In this document: positions 1 through 9,626 of the stretch, piece after piece
Layout: each line of letters begins with the position of its first letter
How positions within the stretch are numbered: position 1 is the first letter of the stretch
Assembly (NCBI GenBank): GCA_945829425.1
Contig: CALZUQ010000002.1
Coordinates: 61,247-125,246 of the forward strand
Length of the DNA: 64,000 nucleotides
Source of the DNA: an uncultured bacterium
Lineage (GTDB): Bacteria; Bacteroidota; Bacteroidia; Bacteroidales; Bacteroidaceae
Direction of reading: 5' to 3'
Notes under the pieces: model-generated
Seen by the model: only the letters and a program-made list of their open reading frames with translations
The model's database searches: none
What the model was told of the DNA's origin: nothing
Made by a program: the position numbers and the translations under genes

Positions 1-1
1 T

Positions 2-1789
2 GACTCTGCTGGCATAGCTTTGAATAATGGTGACGGAGCTGACTTCGACATATATAAGGAGAAAGGAAAGGTAAGCAACCTTGAAGAGAGCGTGGTGGCT
101 AACAAACCAACGGCTACTGTGGGAATAGGACATACACGATGGGCTACTCACGGCGAGCCCTCGACGTTGAACGCTCACCCGCATCTCGCCATGAGCACAG
201 AGGTGGTGCTTGTGCATAACGGCATAATAGAGAACTATAAGGAGCTGAAGGAACAGCTCGAAGAGAAAGGATATACCTTCGTAAGCCAGACAGATACCGA
301 GGTGCTCGTAAACCTCGTCGACTACTGCTACCAGAAAAACGGGAAACACCTACGTAACGCAGTGCTTCAGGCGCTAAACCATGCCATAGGGGCATACGCC
401 ATAGCAGTAATGGAGAAAAAAGACAATGGGCATATCGTCTGTGCAAGGAAGGCTTCACCACTCGTAATAGGTGTAGGAGAGGAGAACAAGGAGTTCTTCA
501 TCGGAAGCGACGCAACACCTATGGTGGAATATACAAAGAAGGTGATATACCTCGACGATGAGCAAATCGCTGACGTAAGGCTCGGAAAAGATGTTGGCAT
601 AGTGAACCTCGACAAGTCAAGGGCAGATGTCAACGTCAAAGAGATTGATCTCGACATCTCTGCGCTTAGCAAGGGCGGCTACCCGCACTATATGCTTAAG
701 GAGATTTTCGACCAGCCACAATGTATACGCGACTGTATGCGTGGACGTGTCGTAAAGGTGAAGGGAGACAAGGGCGGAGTGCATTATGAGGTGCATCTCT
801 CAGCATTGAAAAACTTCAAGTCAAAGCTGATACGTGCACGCCACGTAATAATCGTAGCATGTGGAACATCATGGCACGCCGGACTCATAGGTAAGCAGAT
901 AATAGAGCAGATGTGCCGCATAAGGGTGGAGGTAGAGTATGCCAGTGAGTTCAGATACCGTAATCCCGTAATAGAAAAAGACGACGTGGTGATAGCTATA
1001 AGCCAGAGCGGAGAGACGGCAGATACATTGGCGGCTATACAGTTGGCAAAAGAACAGGGCGCTCTGATCTTCGGCATCGTAAACGGAGTAGGAAGCAGCA
1101 TTGCGCGCGAGAGCGACACAGGCATATACATTCATGTAGGACCGGAAATCGGTGTGGCGTCAACAAAGGCGTTCACTGGACAGGTAACGGTGCTTGCCAT
1201 GCTCGGATTGGCGCTCGGCGACGCACTCGGAACAATATCCTGTGAGGAATATCAGCAGATATGTCATGAGCTGACGCTCCTGCCAGACAAGATGAAGCGC
1301 ATACTTGAGCATAACAGCGAGATAGAAAACCTCGCATCCTCATACAGATATGCCAAGAATTTCCTGTATCTCGGAAGAGGATACAACTATCCGGTAGCAC
1401 TGGAAGGAGCGTTGAAACTCAAGGAGATAAGCTATATCCATGCAGAGGGATATCCTGCTGCCGAGATGAAGCACGGACCTATAGCACTCGTCGACGCTGA
1501 AATGCCTATAGTGTTCATTGCCACACACCATAAGCTATACAAGAAGGTGATAAGCAATATGCAGGAGGTGCAGAGCCGTAAGGGACGCATCCTCGCCATT
1601 GTGACAGAGGGCGATGAAGAGATAAGGAAGATATGCGAGAACGTGATAGAGATACCAGAAGTGCTTGAACCTCTCGTGCCGCTTCTCTCGGTCATACCGC
1701 TTCAGATGCTTGCATATCACGTAGCGGTAAAGAAAGGGCTGAACGTCGACATGCCACGAAACCTGGCAAAGTCGGTAACAGTAGAATAA
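2..1789 (+). CDS. glmS: Glutamine--fructose-6-phosphate aminotransferase, 5'-truncated by the window edge
   Basis: Cytosolic enzyme that makes glucosamine-6-phosphate from fructose-6-phosphate and glutamine, the entry step to UDP-GlcNAc for peptidoglycan and surface glycans. The frame is open from base 2 and begins DSAGIALNNG, which in the family follows about 28 residues that include the catalytic Cys1; those lie outside the window. Visible are glutaminase-domain motifs (GHTRWATHGEPS, HNGIIENY), two SIS sugar-isomerase domains (ACGTSWHAG, ISQSGETADT, then GRGYNYPVALEGALKLKEI) and the diagnostic C-terminus MPRNLAKSVTVE. The TTG at 20 is not a real start. The exopolysaccharide genes downstream will consume its product, though 153 bp separate it from the next gene, so co-transcription is uncertain. 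Confidence 0.97.
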   Translation, partial: DSAGIALNNGDGADFDIYKEKGKVSNLEESVVANKPTATVGIGHTRWATHGEPSTLNAHPHLAMSTEVVLVHNGIIENYKELKEQLEEKGYTFVSQTDTEVLVNLVDYCYQKNGKHLRNAVLQALNHAIGAYAIAVMEKKDNGHIVCARKASPLVIGVGEENKEFFIGSDATPMVEYTKKVIYLDDEQIADVRLGKDVGIVNLDKSRADVNVKEIDLDISALSKGGYPHYMLKEIFDQPQCIRDCMRGRVVKVKGDKGGVHYEVHLSALKNFKSKLIRARHVIIVACGTSWHAGLIGKQIIEQMCRIRVEVEYASEFRYRNPVIEKDDVVIAISQSGETADTLAAIQLAKEQGALIFGIVNGVGSSIARESDTGIYIHVGPEIGVASTKAFTGQVTVLAMLGLALGDALGTISCEEYQQICHELTLLPDKMKRILEHNSEIENLASSYRYAKNFLYLGRGYNYPVALEGALKLKEISYIHAEGYPAAEMKHGPIALVDAEMPIVFIATHHKLYKKVISNMQEVQSRKGRILAIVTEGDEEIRKICENVIEIPEVLEPLVPLLSVIPLQMLAYHVAVKKGLNVDMPRNLAKSVTVE

Positions 1790-1942
1790 CTGTCCTGCTG
1801 TGCTAACCATACCTCTGACACATAAAGACAACCCTCGTCTCATGGGGGCAAACATCGCTGAGAGCATAAAGGGCTCCCTCAAAATCAGCAAAACAATAAT
1901 AAAAATATAGCGATAAATCCTACTTGATAATCAAAATTCTTT

Positions 1943-4387
1943 ATGGAGAATAACAACAAGACACAGCAGCCTGTCGCCCAGGTTGCCAATCCCGAAGAAG
2001 GGCAACTCACAATGAAGGAACTCTTCTACACCTGTCTGGGAGAATGGAAGTGGTTCGTTCTCTCACTATTCCTTTGTTTGGCTTTGGCTACGGTATATCT
2101 TCTTCGCACGCCGAAGACATATACACGCTTCTCTTCTATTGTAATTAAAGAGGACAGAAAGGGAAGGTCTATTGCCTCTGACATGACAAGCGCATTCAGT
2201 GATATGGGACTGATGGCTTCAAATACTAACGTACAGAACGAGCTGCTGACGCTTCAGTCACGTGACGTGGCACTGAGCGTAGCAAGGAGACTCGCTCTCA
2301 ACGTAAACTATTCTGTTGACGGCACATTCCATCGAGAGACAATTTACGGAACGCAGAACCCGGTAAAGATTGAGTTTCCCGGACTTAACGACGACGATGT
2401 CGTGACCTTTGACTTATACCTCGGGGAGAAAGATACTTTCACTGCCAATAACTTCACGCTGAAAGGCGAGAAGATGGAAGGTGAGGTCCAGGGCACCGTA
2501 GGAATGAACATCACGAAGACTCCTGTGGGACGTATCGTCGTGCATAAGTCTCCATATTACAAGACAGCGCAGGTTGAGGGACCTATACACGTCTCACGCG
2601 TCGGAATAAGGGCGGCACAGGCAAAGGTACTCGCTTCGTTTACGGCAAACCTGAACAACAAGCAGGCGACAGTCATTGACATGTCTTACAAAGACGTCTC
2701 AACACAACGTGCAGAAGATGTCCTGAACACCGTAATATCTGTTTACAACGAAAACTGGGTGAAGGACAAGAACCTCATCGCCGTAAGCACATCGCAGTTT
2801 ATAAACGAGCGTCTGCAGGTCATTGAGCGTGAACTGGGAAATGTCGACAATGACATCTCGTCTTATAAGTCTGCAAACCAGATTACAGACCTTATGGCGG
2901 TAAGTAATATGTACCTCCAGCAGACAGGTACAGCGGAGGTGAACATACTTGCACTGAACAACCAGATATACATGGCGAAGTATATCCGTAACTACCTTTC
3001 AAACAGCAAGAATAAAAGACAGCTCCTCCCTGCCAACTCTGGTATCGAAAACAACAATATTGAGAGTCTCATTACGAGATACAACGAGCTGATGCTCAAC
3101 CGTAATAACCTCGCCTCGAACAGCTCTGAGCAGAATCCTATCGTCGTGGACCTCGACGCACAGCTTGAGGCTATGCGTATAGCTATTATATCGTCCATAG
3201 ACAATGAGATAAAGACACTCGAAACACAGATAGAGTCGCAGAGAAGCTTCGGAGGTCAGGCAAAGGCGAAAATCACATCAAACCCTACACAGGCAAAGTA
3301 CCTCCTGTCTGTCGAGCGTCAGCAGAAGGTGAAAGAGAGCCTCTATCTCTTCCTCTTGCAGAAACGTGAGGAGAACGAGCTGTCACAGGCTTTCACTGCC
3401 TACAACACACGCATCATTGACGTTCCACAGGGAAGCAACATTCCTACCTCGCCAGTGAACATGCAGATACTCCTTATCGCTTTCGTAATAGGTCTGTGTA
3501 TTCCGCTCGCCGTAATTTATATGCGTGAGTCTATGAATACGGCGATAAGAAGCAGAAGAGACATAGAGAATAAGATATCAATGCCGTTCCTCGGAGAGAT
3601 ACCTCTGCTGAGAAGAAAGGGAGAAAAGAAAAAATGGCAGTTCTGGAAGAAAAAAGACGACTCGAAGAAGTACACATTTGTCGTTAAGAATAAGAGCCGT
3701 GGACTCCTCAACGAGGCGTTCCGCGTCATAAGCACAAACCTTGAGTTCATGACAGGAAACTCTTCCGGCTCTGCTACGGTGTTCATGACTACGTCTTACC
3801 TCCCGGGCTCAGGAAAGTCGTTCATTGCCGCAAACCTCGGTGCGGTGTTCTCCATAAAGAACAAGAAGATACTTGTCATCGACGGTGACCTCCGACATGC
3901 CTCTCTCTCACAGTATGTAGGAAAAAACGACAAAGGCTTAACGGAATATCTTGCGGGCTCCTTGACAAATATTGACGATGTCATCGTTCACGTAGAAAAG
4001 TATGAAGGCTTTGACATACTGCCTGTAGGCACTATACCTCCTAACCCTTCAGAATTGCTGTATAGTGAGCGCTTCGCAAATCTCATAGCTGACATGAGGA
4101 AGAGGTATGAATATATCATTATTGACTGTCCGCCTATTGACGTCGTAACAGATGCTACTATCATTGAGAAGCAGGTTGACCGCACTATCTTCATTGCCCG
4201 AATAGGACTGTTCGAGCGTTCTATGGTAGCTCAGCTTGAAAGAGACTTCCAGAACAGCAAGTTGAAGAATATGTCGCTCATACTCAATGGCACACGTGGC
4301 GCAAAGGGTAAGTATGGCTATGGCTACGGGTATGGTTATGGCTACGGTTACAGCTACGGCCATGGCAGTAACGACAAAGAAGAATAA
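1943..4387 (+). CDS. Wzc-type polysaccharide copolymerase with fused BY-kinase domain
   Basis: Inner-membrane protein of 814 aa that controls chain length and export of a surface polysaccharide and autophosphorylates on tyrosine. The N-terminal Wzz-like part has a transmembrane segment near residues 35-52, a long periplasmic coiled region and a second membrane segment near 510-530. The cytoplasmic kinase has Walker A GSGKS at 622-626, the A' motif ILVIDGDLR near 645 and Walker B IIIDCPP near 730. The tail is a Tyr-Gly run (about eight tyrosines before GHGSNDKEE), the usual autophosphorylation cluster. Wza-type and PHP-phosphatase genes follow, giving the expected exporter/kinase/phosphatase set. 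In Bacteroidota kinase and copolymerase are commonly a single chain, as here. Confidence 0.93.
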   Translation: MENNNKTQQPVAQVANPEEGQLTMKELFYTCLGEWKWFVLSLFLCLALATVYLLRTPKTYTRFSSIVIKEDRKGRSIASDMTSAFSDMGLMASNTNVQNELLTLQSRDVALSVARRLALNVNYSVDGTFHRETIYGTQNPVKIEFPGLNDDDVVTFDLYLGEKDTFTANNFTLKGEKMEGEVQGTVGMNITKTPVGRIVVHKSPYYKTAQVEGPIHVSRVGIRAAQAKVLASFTANLNNKQATVIDMSYKDVSTQRAEDVLNTVISVYNENWVKDKNLIAVSTSQFINERLQVIERELGNVDNDISSYKSANQITDLMAVSNMYLQQTGTAEVNILALNNQIYMAKYIRNYLSNSKNKRQLLPANSGIENNNIESLITRYNELMLNRNNLASNSSEQNPIVVDLDAQLEAMRIAIISSIDNEIKTLETQIESQRSFGGQAKAKITSNPTQAKYLLSVERQQKVKESLYLFLLQKREENELSQAFTAYNTRIIDVPQGSNIPTSPVNMQILLIAFVIGLCIPLAVIYMRESMNTAIRSRRDIENKISMPFLGEIPLLRRKGEKKKWQFWKKKDDSKKYTFVVKNKSRGLLNEAFRVISTNLEFMTGNSSGSATVFMTTSYLPGSGKSFIAANLGAVFSIKNKKILVIDGDLRHASLSQYVGKNDKGLTEYLAGSLTNIDDVIVHVEKYEGFDILPVGTIPPNPSELLYSERFANLIADMRKRYEYIIIDCPPIDVVTDATIIEKQVDRTIFIARIGLFERSMVAQLERDFQNSKLKNMSLILNGTRGAKGKYGYGYGYGYGYGYSYGHGSNDKEE

Positions 4388-4402
4388 CTGCGTATATAGG
4401 GA

Positions 4403-4420
4403 GGAAGGAAGCTTCCTTCC
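4403..4420 (+). terminator. Perfect 18-bp palindrome between the kinase and export genes
   Basis: GGAAGGAAGCTTCCTTCC is a perfect palindrome lying 16 bp after the stop of the Wzc-type gene, followed by CTTTA. As RNA it would form a short stem with a small loop. It lacks a long U-run, so it could be a weak terminator, attenuator or mRNA stabiliser that sets the level of the next gene; this role is inferred. Confidence 0.4.
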
Positions 4421-4488
4421 CTTTACAGCCACTCGTTAATAAAACTGCTTTTATATACTACTGACGTAAAAACAAACATTTTTTCAAT

Positions 4489-5310
4489 ATGAAGAAATTC
4501 TTTTATCTAATTATTGCTGTAGCGGCTTTCGCTTCATGTTCAACACCGACAAATATCGCTTATTTCCAGGATGCTAAATGGAATTCTGAACTTACGGTAC
4601 AAGCAGAGCAGCTGTTCCGCCTCAGACCTGAGGACAAGGTGAATATTGTAGTAAACAGCAAAGACCCCGCATTGGAGTCACTCTTTACCCTCACAGCACC
4701 AAGTGCGAGAAACGCACTCGGAGTGTCTTCCATGCCTAAGACGATAGCTGGAAAAGGTACCGGCTCTGGTTACGGACAGACCATAGCTTACACCGTGGAC
4801 AAAGACGGAGAGATTGATTTCCCGATACTCGGCAAGATAAAGGTGGCAGGAATGACACGTCAGGAAGTAGCTGCCGATATAAAGAAGCGTCTTATTGCTA
4901 ACAACCTTGTCAACGATCCTGTCGTGACTGTGGAATATGTTAATCTCGCGGTTTCTGTACTCGGAGAGGTGGCACGCTCTGGACGTATTGAGATAAACCA
5001 GGACCATTTCACCATTCTTGATGCTATAGCATACGCCGGAGACCTAACCATCAACGGCGAGCGAGAGTCGGTAATGGTATTACGCCAGGAAAACGGCGTG
5101 CAGAAGACATATTTCGTCAACCTCTGTTCAGGACGTGACCTTCTCGCTTCACCGGTTTACTACCTACAGCAGAACGATATCGTTTACGTAACCCCTAACG
5201 ACAGGAAGAAACGTGAGTCCACGGTAAGCGGAAACACTGTGCTGACACCGTCATTCTGGATCTCCGTAGCATCACTGCTGACAACCATTACGGCTCTCAT
5301 AATAAGATAA
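4489..5310 (+). CDS. Wza-type polysaccharide export lipoprotein
   Basis: Outer-membrane lipoprotein of 273 aa in the polysaccharide biosynthesis/export family, forming the exit channel or a periplasmic adaptor. It begins MKKFFYLIIAVAAFASC: a signal peptide with lipobox AFAS/C, Cys17 being the lipidated residue. The Poly_export domain follows (about 40-140, with DKDGEIDFPILGKIKVAGMT), then SLBB-type repeats (VSVLGEVARSGRIEINQDHFTILDAIAYAG). A hydrophobic stretch near the C-terminus (FWISVASLLTTITALII) is typical of Bacteroidota members, which lack the long helical barrel of E. coli Wza. It sits 101 bp after the kinase gene and serves the same export machine. Confidence 0.92.
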   Translation: MKKFFYLIIAVAAFASCSTPTNIAYFQDAKWNSELTVQAEQLFRLRPEDKVNIVVNSKDPALESLFTLTAPSARNALGVSSMPKTIAGKGTGSGYGQTIAYTVDKDGEIDFPILGKIKVAGMTRQEVAADIKKRLIANNLVNDPVVTVEYVNLAVSVLGEVARSGRIEINQDHFTILDAIAYAGDLTINGERESVMVLRQENGVQKTYFVNLCSGRDLLASPVYYLQQNDIVYVTPNDRKKRESTVSGNTVLTPSFWISVASLLTTITALIIR

Positions 5311-5480
5311 GGCTCAAAAATTATAATAAGGAGAATTCCTTATATCTATAAAACCTTATATTAAACATCTGTTATTGTCTCGCGAGACTTTCCTCGAACC
5401 TGCACTACGAGACTTTTTACAGGTATTATTAATCTGCTCCTATAGGAAAAGTCTATCGGGGGGGGTAAATCGATAATACA

Positions 5481-7427
5481 ATGAAAATACCTAAGAGAAT
5501 AAACAGGTTGTCATACTGGTATTTCAGTAAGAACTCCTTGCCTCATTGGTGTATTTTGATACTTGATAGTGTCATTCTCCTCATCTCTGGCATTATCTCA
5601 ACATACATCTGTGAGGGAGGCGCTGCATTGGCAGGGCATTTCTGGACATGGGTATTGCTGTGGATACTGTCAATTCCGTGTTATATCGTCGGGATGCGAA
5701 TATTCCATACTTATTCCGGGGTGTTACGCTTTTCGACCATAGAGGATATCATACGTCTCACGGTGGCGTTGCTCGTTGGAGGAACAATATTCTGGGCTTT
5801 CGTGGCTCTCCTTCCCGAAGAACGCCTCATACCACATGTGCTATGGATTAAGGAGATAATGCTACAGGTGATCATCGCCTTGATGTTGTGCTGTACCATG
5901 CGTATCATGGTGAAGATACTTTACGACATCGTATTCCTCGGACATAACACACAAAGGATATTCATATACGGTGTAAGGCAAGGAGGAATTGCCTTGGCGA
6001 AGAGCATAACGCAGCAGGTGCCTACAAAATATGTCATAAAGGGTTTCATATCTTTCGAGAAAGACATGCAGGGACGCTATCTCATGGGTGAGAAAGTATA
6101 TGCTCCCGACGAGAAACTTGTCGTAAACATGATTGCTGTCGGGGCGAAGACAATTCTCGTCTCGCCACTATATAATGAGCAGTTCAGAAACAACGAACGC
6201 CTTGTCGATGCTCTCGTAAAGGCGAAGATAAAGATGCTCATGATGCCACCGTCAGAGACATGGGACGGAAAGTCGGAACTGAGCTATACGCAACTGCATG
6301 AGGTAGAGATAGAAGACCTGTTGCCACGCGACAAAATAGAGGTGGACATGGAAGCCATAGGGACTCTTCTCAACGACAAGGTAATAATGATTACCGGAGC
6401 AGCAGGATCGATAGGCTCGGAGATGGTGAGACAGATAGCAAGGTTCAATCCGCGGAAGCTTATACTCGTCGATCAGGCAGAGACACCTATGCACGACATC
6501 AGAATGTTCATGAAAAGGAAATGGCCGTTCATAGAGTCATACACCATAGTGTCAAGCATCACGAAGTCAAGACATATGGAGGGTCTCTTCGCTACTCACC
6601 GTCCGGATTACGTCTTCCATGCTGCGGCATACAAGCACGTTCCCATGATGGAGGACAACCCGGGAGTGGCAATACAGAACAACTGTTACGGCACACGCAT
6701 CATTGCAGACCTCGCCGTGAAATACGCAACAAAGAAATTCGTGATGATCTCAACAGACAAAGCGGTGAACCCGACAAACGTCATGGGATGCTCTAAGCGA
6801 ATATGCGAGATATACTGTCAGTCGCTGAACAAAGCAATATGCGAAGGAAAGATACTCGACGCGGAAGGCAAAAAGGCATGCACACAGTTCATCACGACAC
6901 GCTTCGGAAACGTCCTCGGATCTAACGGCTCCGTGATACCGATATTCAAAGAACAGCTGAAAAAAGGAGGACCGCTGACAGTGACACATCCCGACATAAT
7001 AAGATATTTCATGCTCATTCCTGAGGCGTGTCAGCTTGTCCTTGAAGCCGGAACAATGGGAAACGGCGGAGAGATATTCGTATTCGACATGGGAAAACCG
7101 GTACGCATTGCAGACCTCGCACAGCGGATTATTGACCTTTCTGGAGCACGCGACGTAGAGATAAAATATACAGGACTGCGCGACGGGGAGAAACTCTACG
7201 AAGAGGTGCTCAGCGACAAGGAACAGACGCTTACCACCTCACACCCCAAAATCATGGTAGCGAAGGTACGTGAGTATGACTACGCTATAGCAAGAAAGAA
7301 CGAAGAGGAACTACTCGAACTGTCATATACCTACGACGATATGGCTATCGTAAGGAAGATGAAGGACATAGTGCCGGAATATAAGAGCCAGCATTCGAAA
7401 TATGAGGCACTTGACAAAAAAGACTGA
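5481..7427 (+). CDS. Membrane nucleotide-sugar 4,6-dehydratase (CapD/PglF/WbpM type)
   Basis: Membrane-bound SDR enzyme of 648 aa. Family members convert UDP-GlcNAc to the 4-keto-6-deoxy sugar, the first step toward bacillosamine- or FucNAc-type residues. Four N-terminal membrane helices (about 20-150) and a CoA-binding-like domain precede the SDR domain, whose NAD motif GAAGSIGSE lies near 305-313. The catalytic region reads STDKAVNPTNVMGCSKR: Met stands where ordinary SDRs have Tyr, as in the large PglF/WbpM enzymes. It follows the export gene after 170 bp that contain no recognised gene. Its product probably feeds the repeat unit of the exported polysaccharide; the precise sugar cannot be read from sequence. 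Confidence 0.9.
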   Translation: MKIPKRINRLSYWYFSKNSLPHWCILILDSVILLISGIISTYICEGGAALAGHFWTWVLLWILSIPCYIVGMRIFHTYSGVLRFSTIEDIIRLTVALLVGGTIFWAFVALLPEERLIPHVLWIKEIMLQVIIALMLCCTMRIMVKILYDIVFLGHNTQRIFIYGVRQGGIALAKSITQQVPTKYVIKGFISFEKDMQGRYLMGEKVYAPDEKLVVNMIAVGAKTILVSPLYNEQFRNNERLVDALVKAKIKMLMMPPSETWDGKSELSYTQLHEVEIEDLLPRDKIEVDMEAIGTLLNDKVIMITGAAGSIGSEMVRQIARFNPRKLILVDQAETPMHDIRMFMKRKWPFIESYTIVSSITKSRHMEGLFATHRPDYVFHAAAYKHVPMMEDNPGVAIQNNCYGTRIIADLAVKYATKKFVMISTDKAVNPTNVMGCSKRICEIYCQSLNKAICEGKILDAEGKKACTQFITTRFGNVLGSNGSVIPIFKEQLKKGGPLTVTHPDIIRYFMLIPEACQLVLEAGTMGNGGEIFVFDMGKPVRIADLAQRIIDLSGARDVEIKYTGLRDGEKLYEEVLSDKEQTLTTSHPKIMVAKVREYDYAIARKNEEELLELSYTYDDMAIVRKMKDIVPEYKSQHSKYEALDKKD

Positions 7428-7440
7428 AGATTTTTATTGG

Positions 7441-7473
7441 CGCATGACAGGCAGTATTACTGCATGTCATGCG
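7441..7473 (+). terminator. Strong hairpin after the dehydratase gene
   Basis: Arms CGCATGACA (7441-7449) and TGTCATGCG (7465-7473) pair perfectly. Inside them GCAGT (7451-7455) pairs with ACTGC (7459-7463) around an ATT loop, with one G/A mismatch between the two helices. It starts 14 bp after the dehydratase stop. No U-run follows, so it may be a processing or stability element rather than a classic terminator. It covers a possible ATG at 7469, arguing against that codon as the start of the next gene. Confidence 0.55.
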
Positions 7474-7540
7474 TCAGCAAGTTGTAACAGGGTGGTATGA
7501 AAATGCTGGTGCAGCAGCATACTGCCGAAAAATGACGTTT

Positions 7541-8236
7541 ATGTTTTTCAATAAAAAGACTCTCATAAGGCATGGGGTGTTTGACGGCTTCACTGACCAC
7601 CACACACATATCCTTCCTGACGTCGACGACGGAGTGAAAACCATGTCTGACGCTCTGACTATTCTTGACGACTATGAGGAAATGGGTGTTAAAGAGATTT
7701 TCCTCACACCTCATATACAGGAATATATGCCTAACACCACAAAGGATCTCCAGGACGTATATTCGAAACTTACTATAGAATATAAAGGAACGCTGAAGCT
7801 GCACCTCGCTGCGGAATATATGCTCGACAACCTTTTCGCTGAACGTTTTGCAGCACGCGACCTGCTCTTCCTCTTTCCGGAAGAGCGTATGCTCCTTGTT
7901 GAGACATCTTATTTCAATCCACCGATAGCCCTCTACGATACTCTTCAGTCGCTTATTGACGAAGGTATAACGCCGGTGCTCGCTCATCCGGAGAGGTATA
8001 TGTACATGAATATGGCTGACTACAGAAAACTAAAGGCCATGAAGGTCTTATTCCAGCTCAATGTGCCGGCTCTGATTGACATGTATGGAAAACAGGTGCG
8101 ACAGAAGGCTAATGACCTACTCGATGACGGCATGTACGACTTCTGTGGAACGGATATTCACAGCAGGTCGCTCGTTCACGCCCTACATGGACAGAAAATA
8201 AAGAAAAAGCCGCTGCTGCCAGGAATGGAGAAGTAG
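7541..8236 (+). CDS. PHP-family tyrosine-protein phosphatase (CpsB/YwqE/CapC type)
   Basis: Metal-dependent phosphatase that removes phosphate from BY-kinases such as the Wzc-type protein encoded just upstream, closing the control loop for polysaccharide synthesis. PHP metal-binding motifs are visible: DHHTHILPDVDDG near the N-terminus, a central FLTPHIQEYMP, VLAHPERYMYM, and C-terminal FCGTDIHS. Length from MFFNKKTL is 231 aa, slightly short of the usual ~250. The start is a choice: ATG at 7532 gives three more residues, while ATG at 7469 lies inside a hairpin and would add 24 residues the family does not need. Promoter not identified. Confidence 0.9.
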   Translation: MFFNKKTLIRHGVFDGFTDHHTHILPDVDDGVKTMSDALTILDDYEEMGVKEIFLTPHIQEYMPNTTKDLQDVYSKLTIEYKGTLKLHLAAEYMLDNLFAERFAARDLLFLFPEERMLLVETSYFNPPIALYDTLQSLIDEGITPVLAHPERYMYMNMADYRKLKAMKVLFQLNVPALIDMYGKQVRQKANDLLDDGMYDFCGTDIHSRSLVHALHGQKIKKKPLLPGMEK

Positions 8237-8313
8237 CATGGCGTAAACGAGTGACACCAAAGATAGAATTACCTTGATAATGCTGGTTGCATCCAGCAAA
8301 TACCTTGAGAAAT

Positions 8314-9228
8314 ATGGAATACCAGAAAATAATTGAGACGATATACGATGATGTCATGCCATTGCAGACAATAGGACATCAGGCAACGTATATCCCGGCT
8401 TTGGCAAAAGTAAATCCTGACCGACGGGCGATATGTATTGAGACACTCGACGGTGGGTGTTACCAAAAAGGCGATGCTGGAGTGAGGTTTTCTATTCAGA
8501 GTATATCGAAAGTCTTCGCACTCGCGATGGCTCTCGGATTATGTGGAGACACACTGTGGAAGAGGATGGGGAGGGAACCCTCTGGTACAGCTTTCAACTC
8601 GCTTGTACAGCTTGAGATGGAGAAGGGGAAACCACGTAACCCCTTCATAAACGCAGGAGCTATCGTCATTGCTGACATACTTTATGAAATATTGCCCGAC
8701 CCGGAACGTGACTTCCTTACTTTCGTACAATGTCTCGCAGACAACGATACTGTCTCATACAACTATGACGTATCACTTTCAGAGCGCCAGCAGGGTTATC
8801 TCAATGCCGCAATAATAAACCTTCTGAAATATCATGGCAACATACACGGTGAGATAGAAAAAGTGCTGCATTTCTATTTCCTTATGTGCAGTGTTGAGAT
8901 GAACTGTCGCGAGCTCGCTCATGCCTTCCTGCCTTTTGCCAATCATCATAAGCCTTTCGTCTTTTCCGGTATATGCCTCACAAAGTCGCAGGTGAAGCGT
9001 ATAAACGCCGTTATGCAGACTTGTGGATTCTACGACGAGGCGGGAGAATTTTCATATCTCGTAGGCATTCCGGGGAAAAGTGGAGTAGGAGGGGGCATTG
9101 CGGCTGTTTTCCCAGGCATATACTCCGTAGCGGTATGGAGTCCCCGTCTAAACGCAAAAGGAAATTCCGTAGTAGGAATGAAAATGCTCGAACTCCTCAC
9201 GACGCATACCGAGCAGTCAATATTCTGA
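8314..9228 (+). CDS. glsA: Glutaminase A
   Basis: Hydrolyses glutamine to glutamate and ammonia in the cytosol; serine-dependent beta-lactamase-like fold. At 304 aa from MEYQKIIETIYDD it matches the usual length. Motifs are the nucleophile region FSIQSISKVFALAMALG (SxxK), NPFINAGAI, a conserved central YNYDVSLSERQQ region and the C-terminal SGVGGGIAAVFPG. A TTG nine codons upstream is a weaker start. The gene stands alone between the phosphatase gene and a hairpin terminator. Glutaminase often helps acid resistance by releasing ammonia; nothing here shows its regulation. Confidence 0.96.
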   Translation: MEYQKIIETIYDDVMPLQTIGHQATYIPALAKVNPDRRAICIETLDGGCYQKGDAGVRFSIQSISKVFALAMALGLCGDTLWKRMGREPSGTAFNSLVQLEMEKGKPRNPFINAGAIVIADILYEILPDPERDFLTFVQCLADNDTVSYNYDVSLSERQQGYLNAAIINLLKYHGNIHGEIEKVLHFYFLMCSVEMNCRELAHAFLPFANHHKPFVFSGICLTKSQVKRINAVMQTCGFYDEAGEFSYLVGIPGKSGVGGGIAAVFPGIYSVAVWSPRLNAKGNSVVGMKMLELLTTHTEQSIF

Positions 9229-9265
9229 TCACACTCTTTCAAAAAATATTTGTATTATTGTAGCA

Positions 9266-9291
9266 TAGCCGTAAGTATTTTATTACGGCTA
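9266..9291 (+). terminator. Intrinsic terminator after glutaminase
   Basis: TAGCCGTAA (9266-9274) pairs with TTACGGCTA (9283-9291) over an 8-nt loop. It is followed by CGTTACTTTTTT, a T-rich run, 37 bp after the glutaminase stop. This is a convincing rho-independent terminator. Confidence 0.75.
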
Positions 9292-9338
9292 CGTTACTTT
9301 TTTGCCCAATGCTCAAACCATTACTCCAACTGCCAGCA

Positions 9339-9600
9339 ATATCTTCGTCCTCCTCCTCCTTTCCCTCCCTCTTTCTCTTTGTCCTTCCCCTCTTTCTCTT
9401 CCTCCTTCCTTCCTCTTTCTTTCTTCCTTTCTCTTTCTCTTTGTCCTTCCTTTCTCTTTCTTCCTTTCTCTTTCTTTTTGTCCTTTCTCTCCTTCCTTCC
9501 TTTCTTTCTCTTCCTTATCTTTCTTTTTGTCCTTTCCCTCCTTTCCCTCCTTCCTCTATCTCTTGTCCTCCTTTCCCTCCTTCCTCTATCTCTTGTCCTC
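9339..9600 (+). repeat. ~260-bp polypyrimidine low-complexity tract with a 30-bp tandem duplication
   Basis: Nearly all C and T on the plus strand, built of drifting CTTT, CCTT and CTTTGTCC units. The last 60 bases (9541-9600) are two exact copies of a 30-bp unit starting CTTTCCCTCCTTCCTCTATC. All three plus frames stay open and give Ser/Leu/Phe/Pro-only peptides; these are composition artefacts, not proteins. The tract sits in the otherwise gene-free stretch between glutaminase and the DUF4491 gene. Mirror-symmetric polypyrimidine DNA can form triplex structures; whether this one does is unknown. Confidence 0.9.
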
Positions 9601-9602
9601 GT

Positions 9603-9626
9603 GTTTATTTCTTTTTAGAAATAAAC
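9603..9626 (+). terminator. AT-rich 10-bp hairpin after the polypyrimidine tract
   Basis: GTTTATTTCT (9603-9612) and AGAAATAAAC (9617-9626) pair perfectly around TTTT. It sits directly at the end of the polypyrimidine tract. It could terminate transcription or block read-through into the DUF4491 promoter region. Low GC makes it a weak terminator. Confidence 0.35.

Noticed and set aside
7469..7540. Upstream start for the PHP phosphatase
   Set aside because: The ATG lies in the arm of a 9-bp-armed hairpin and adds residues the family does not have.
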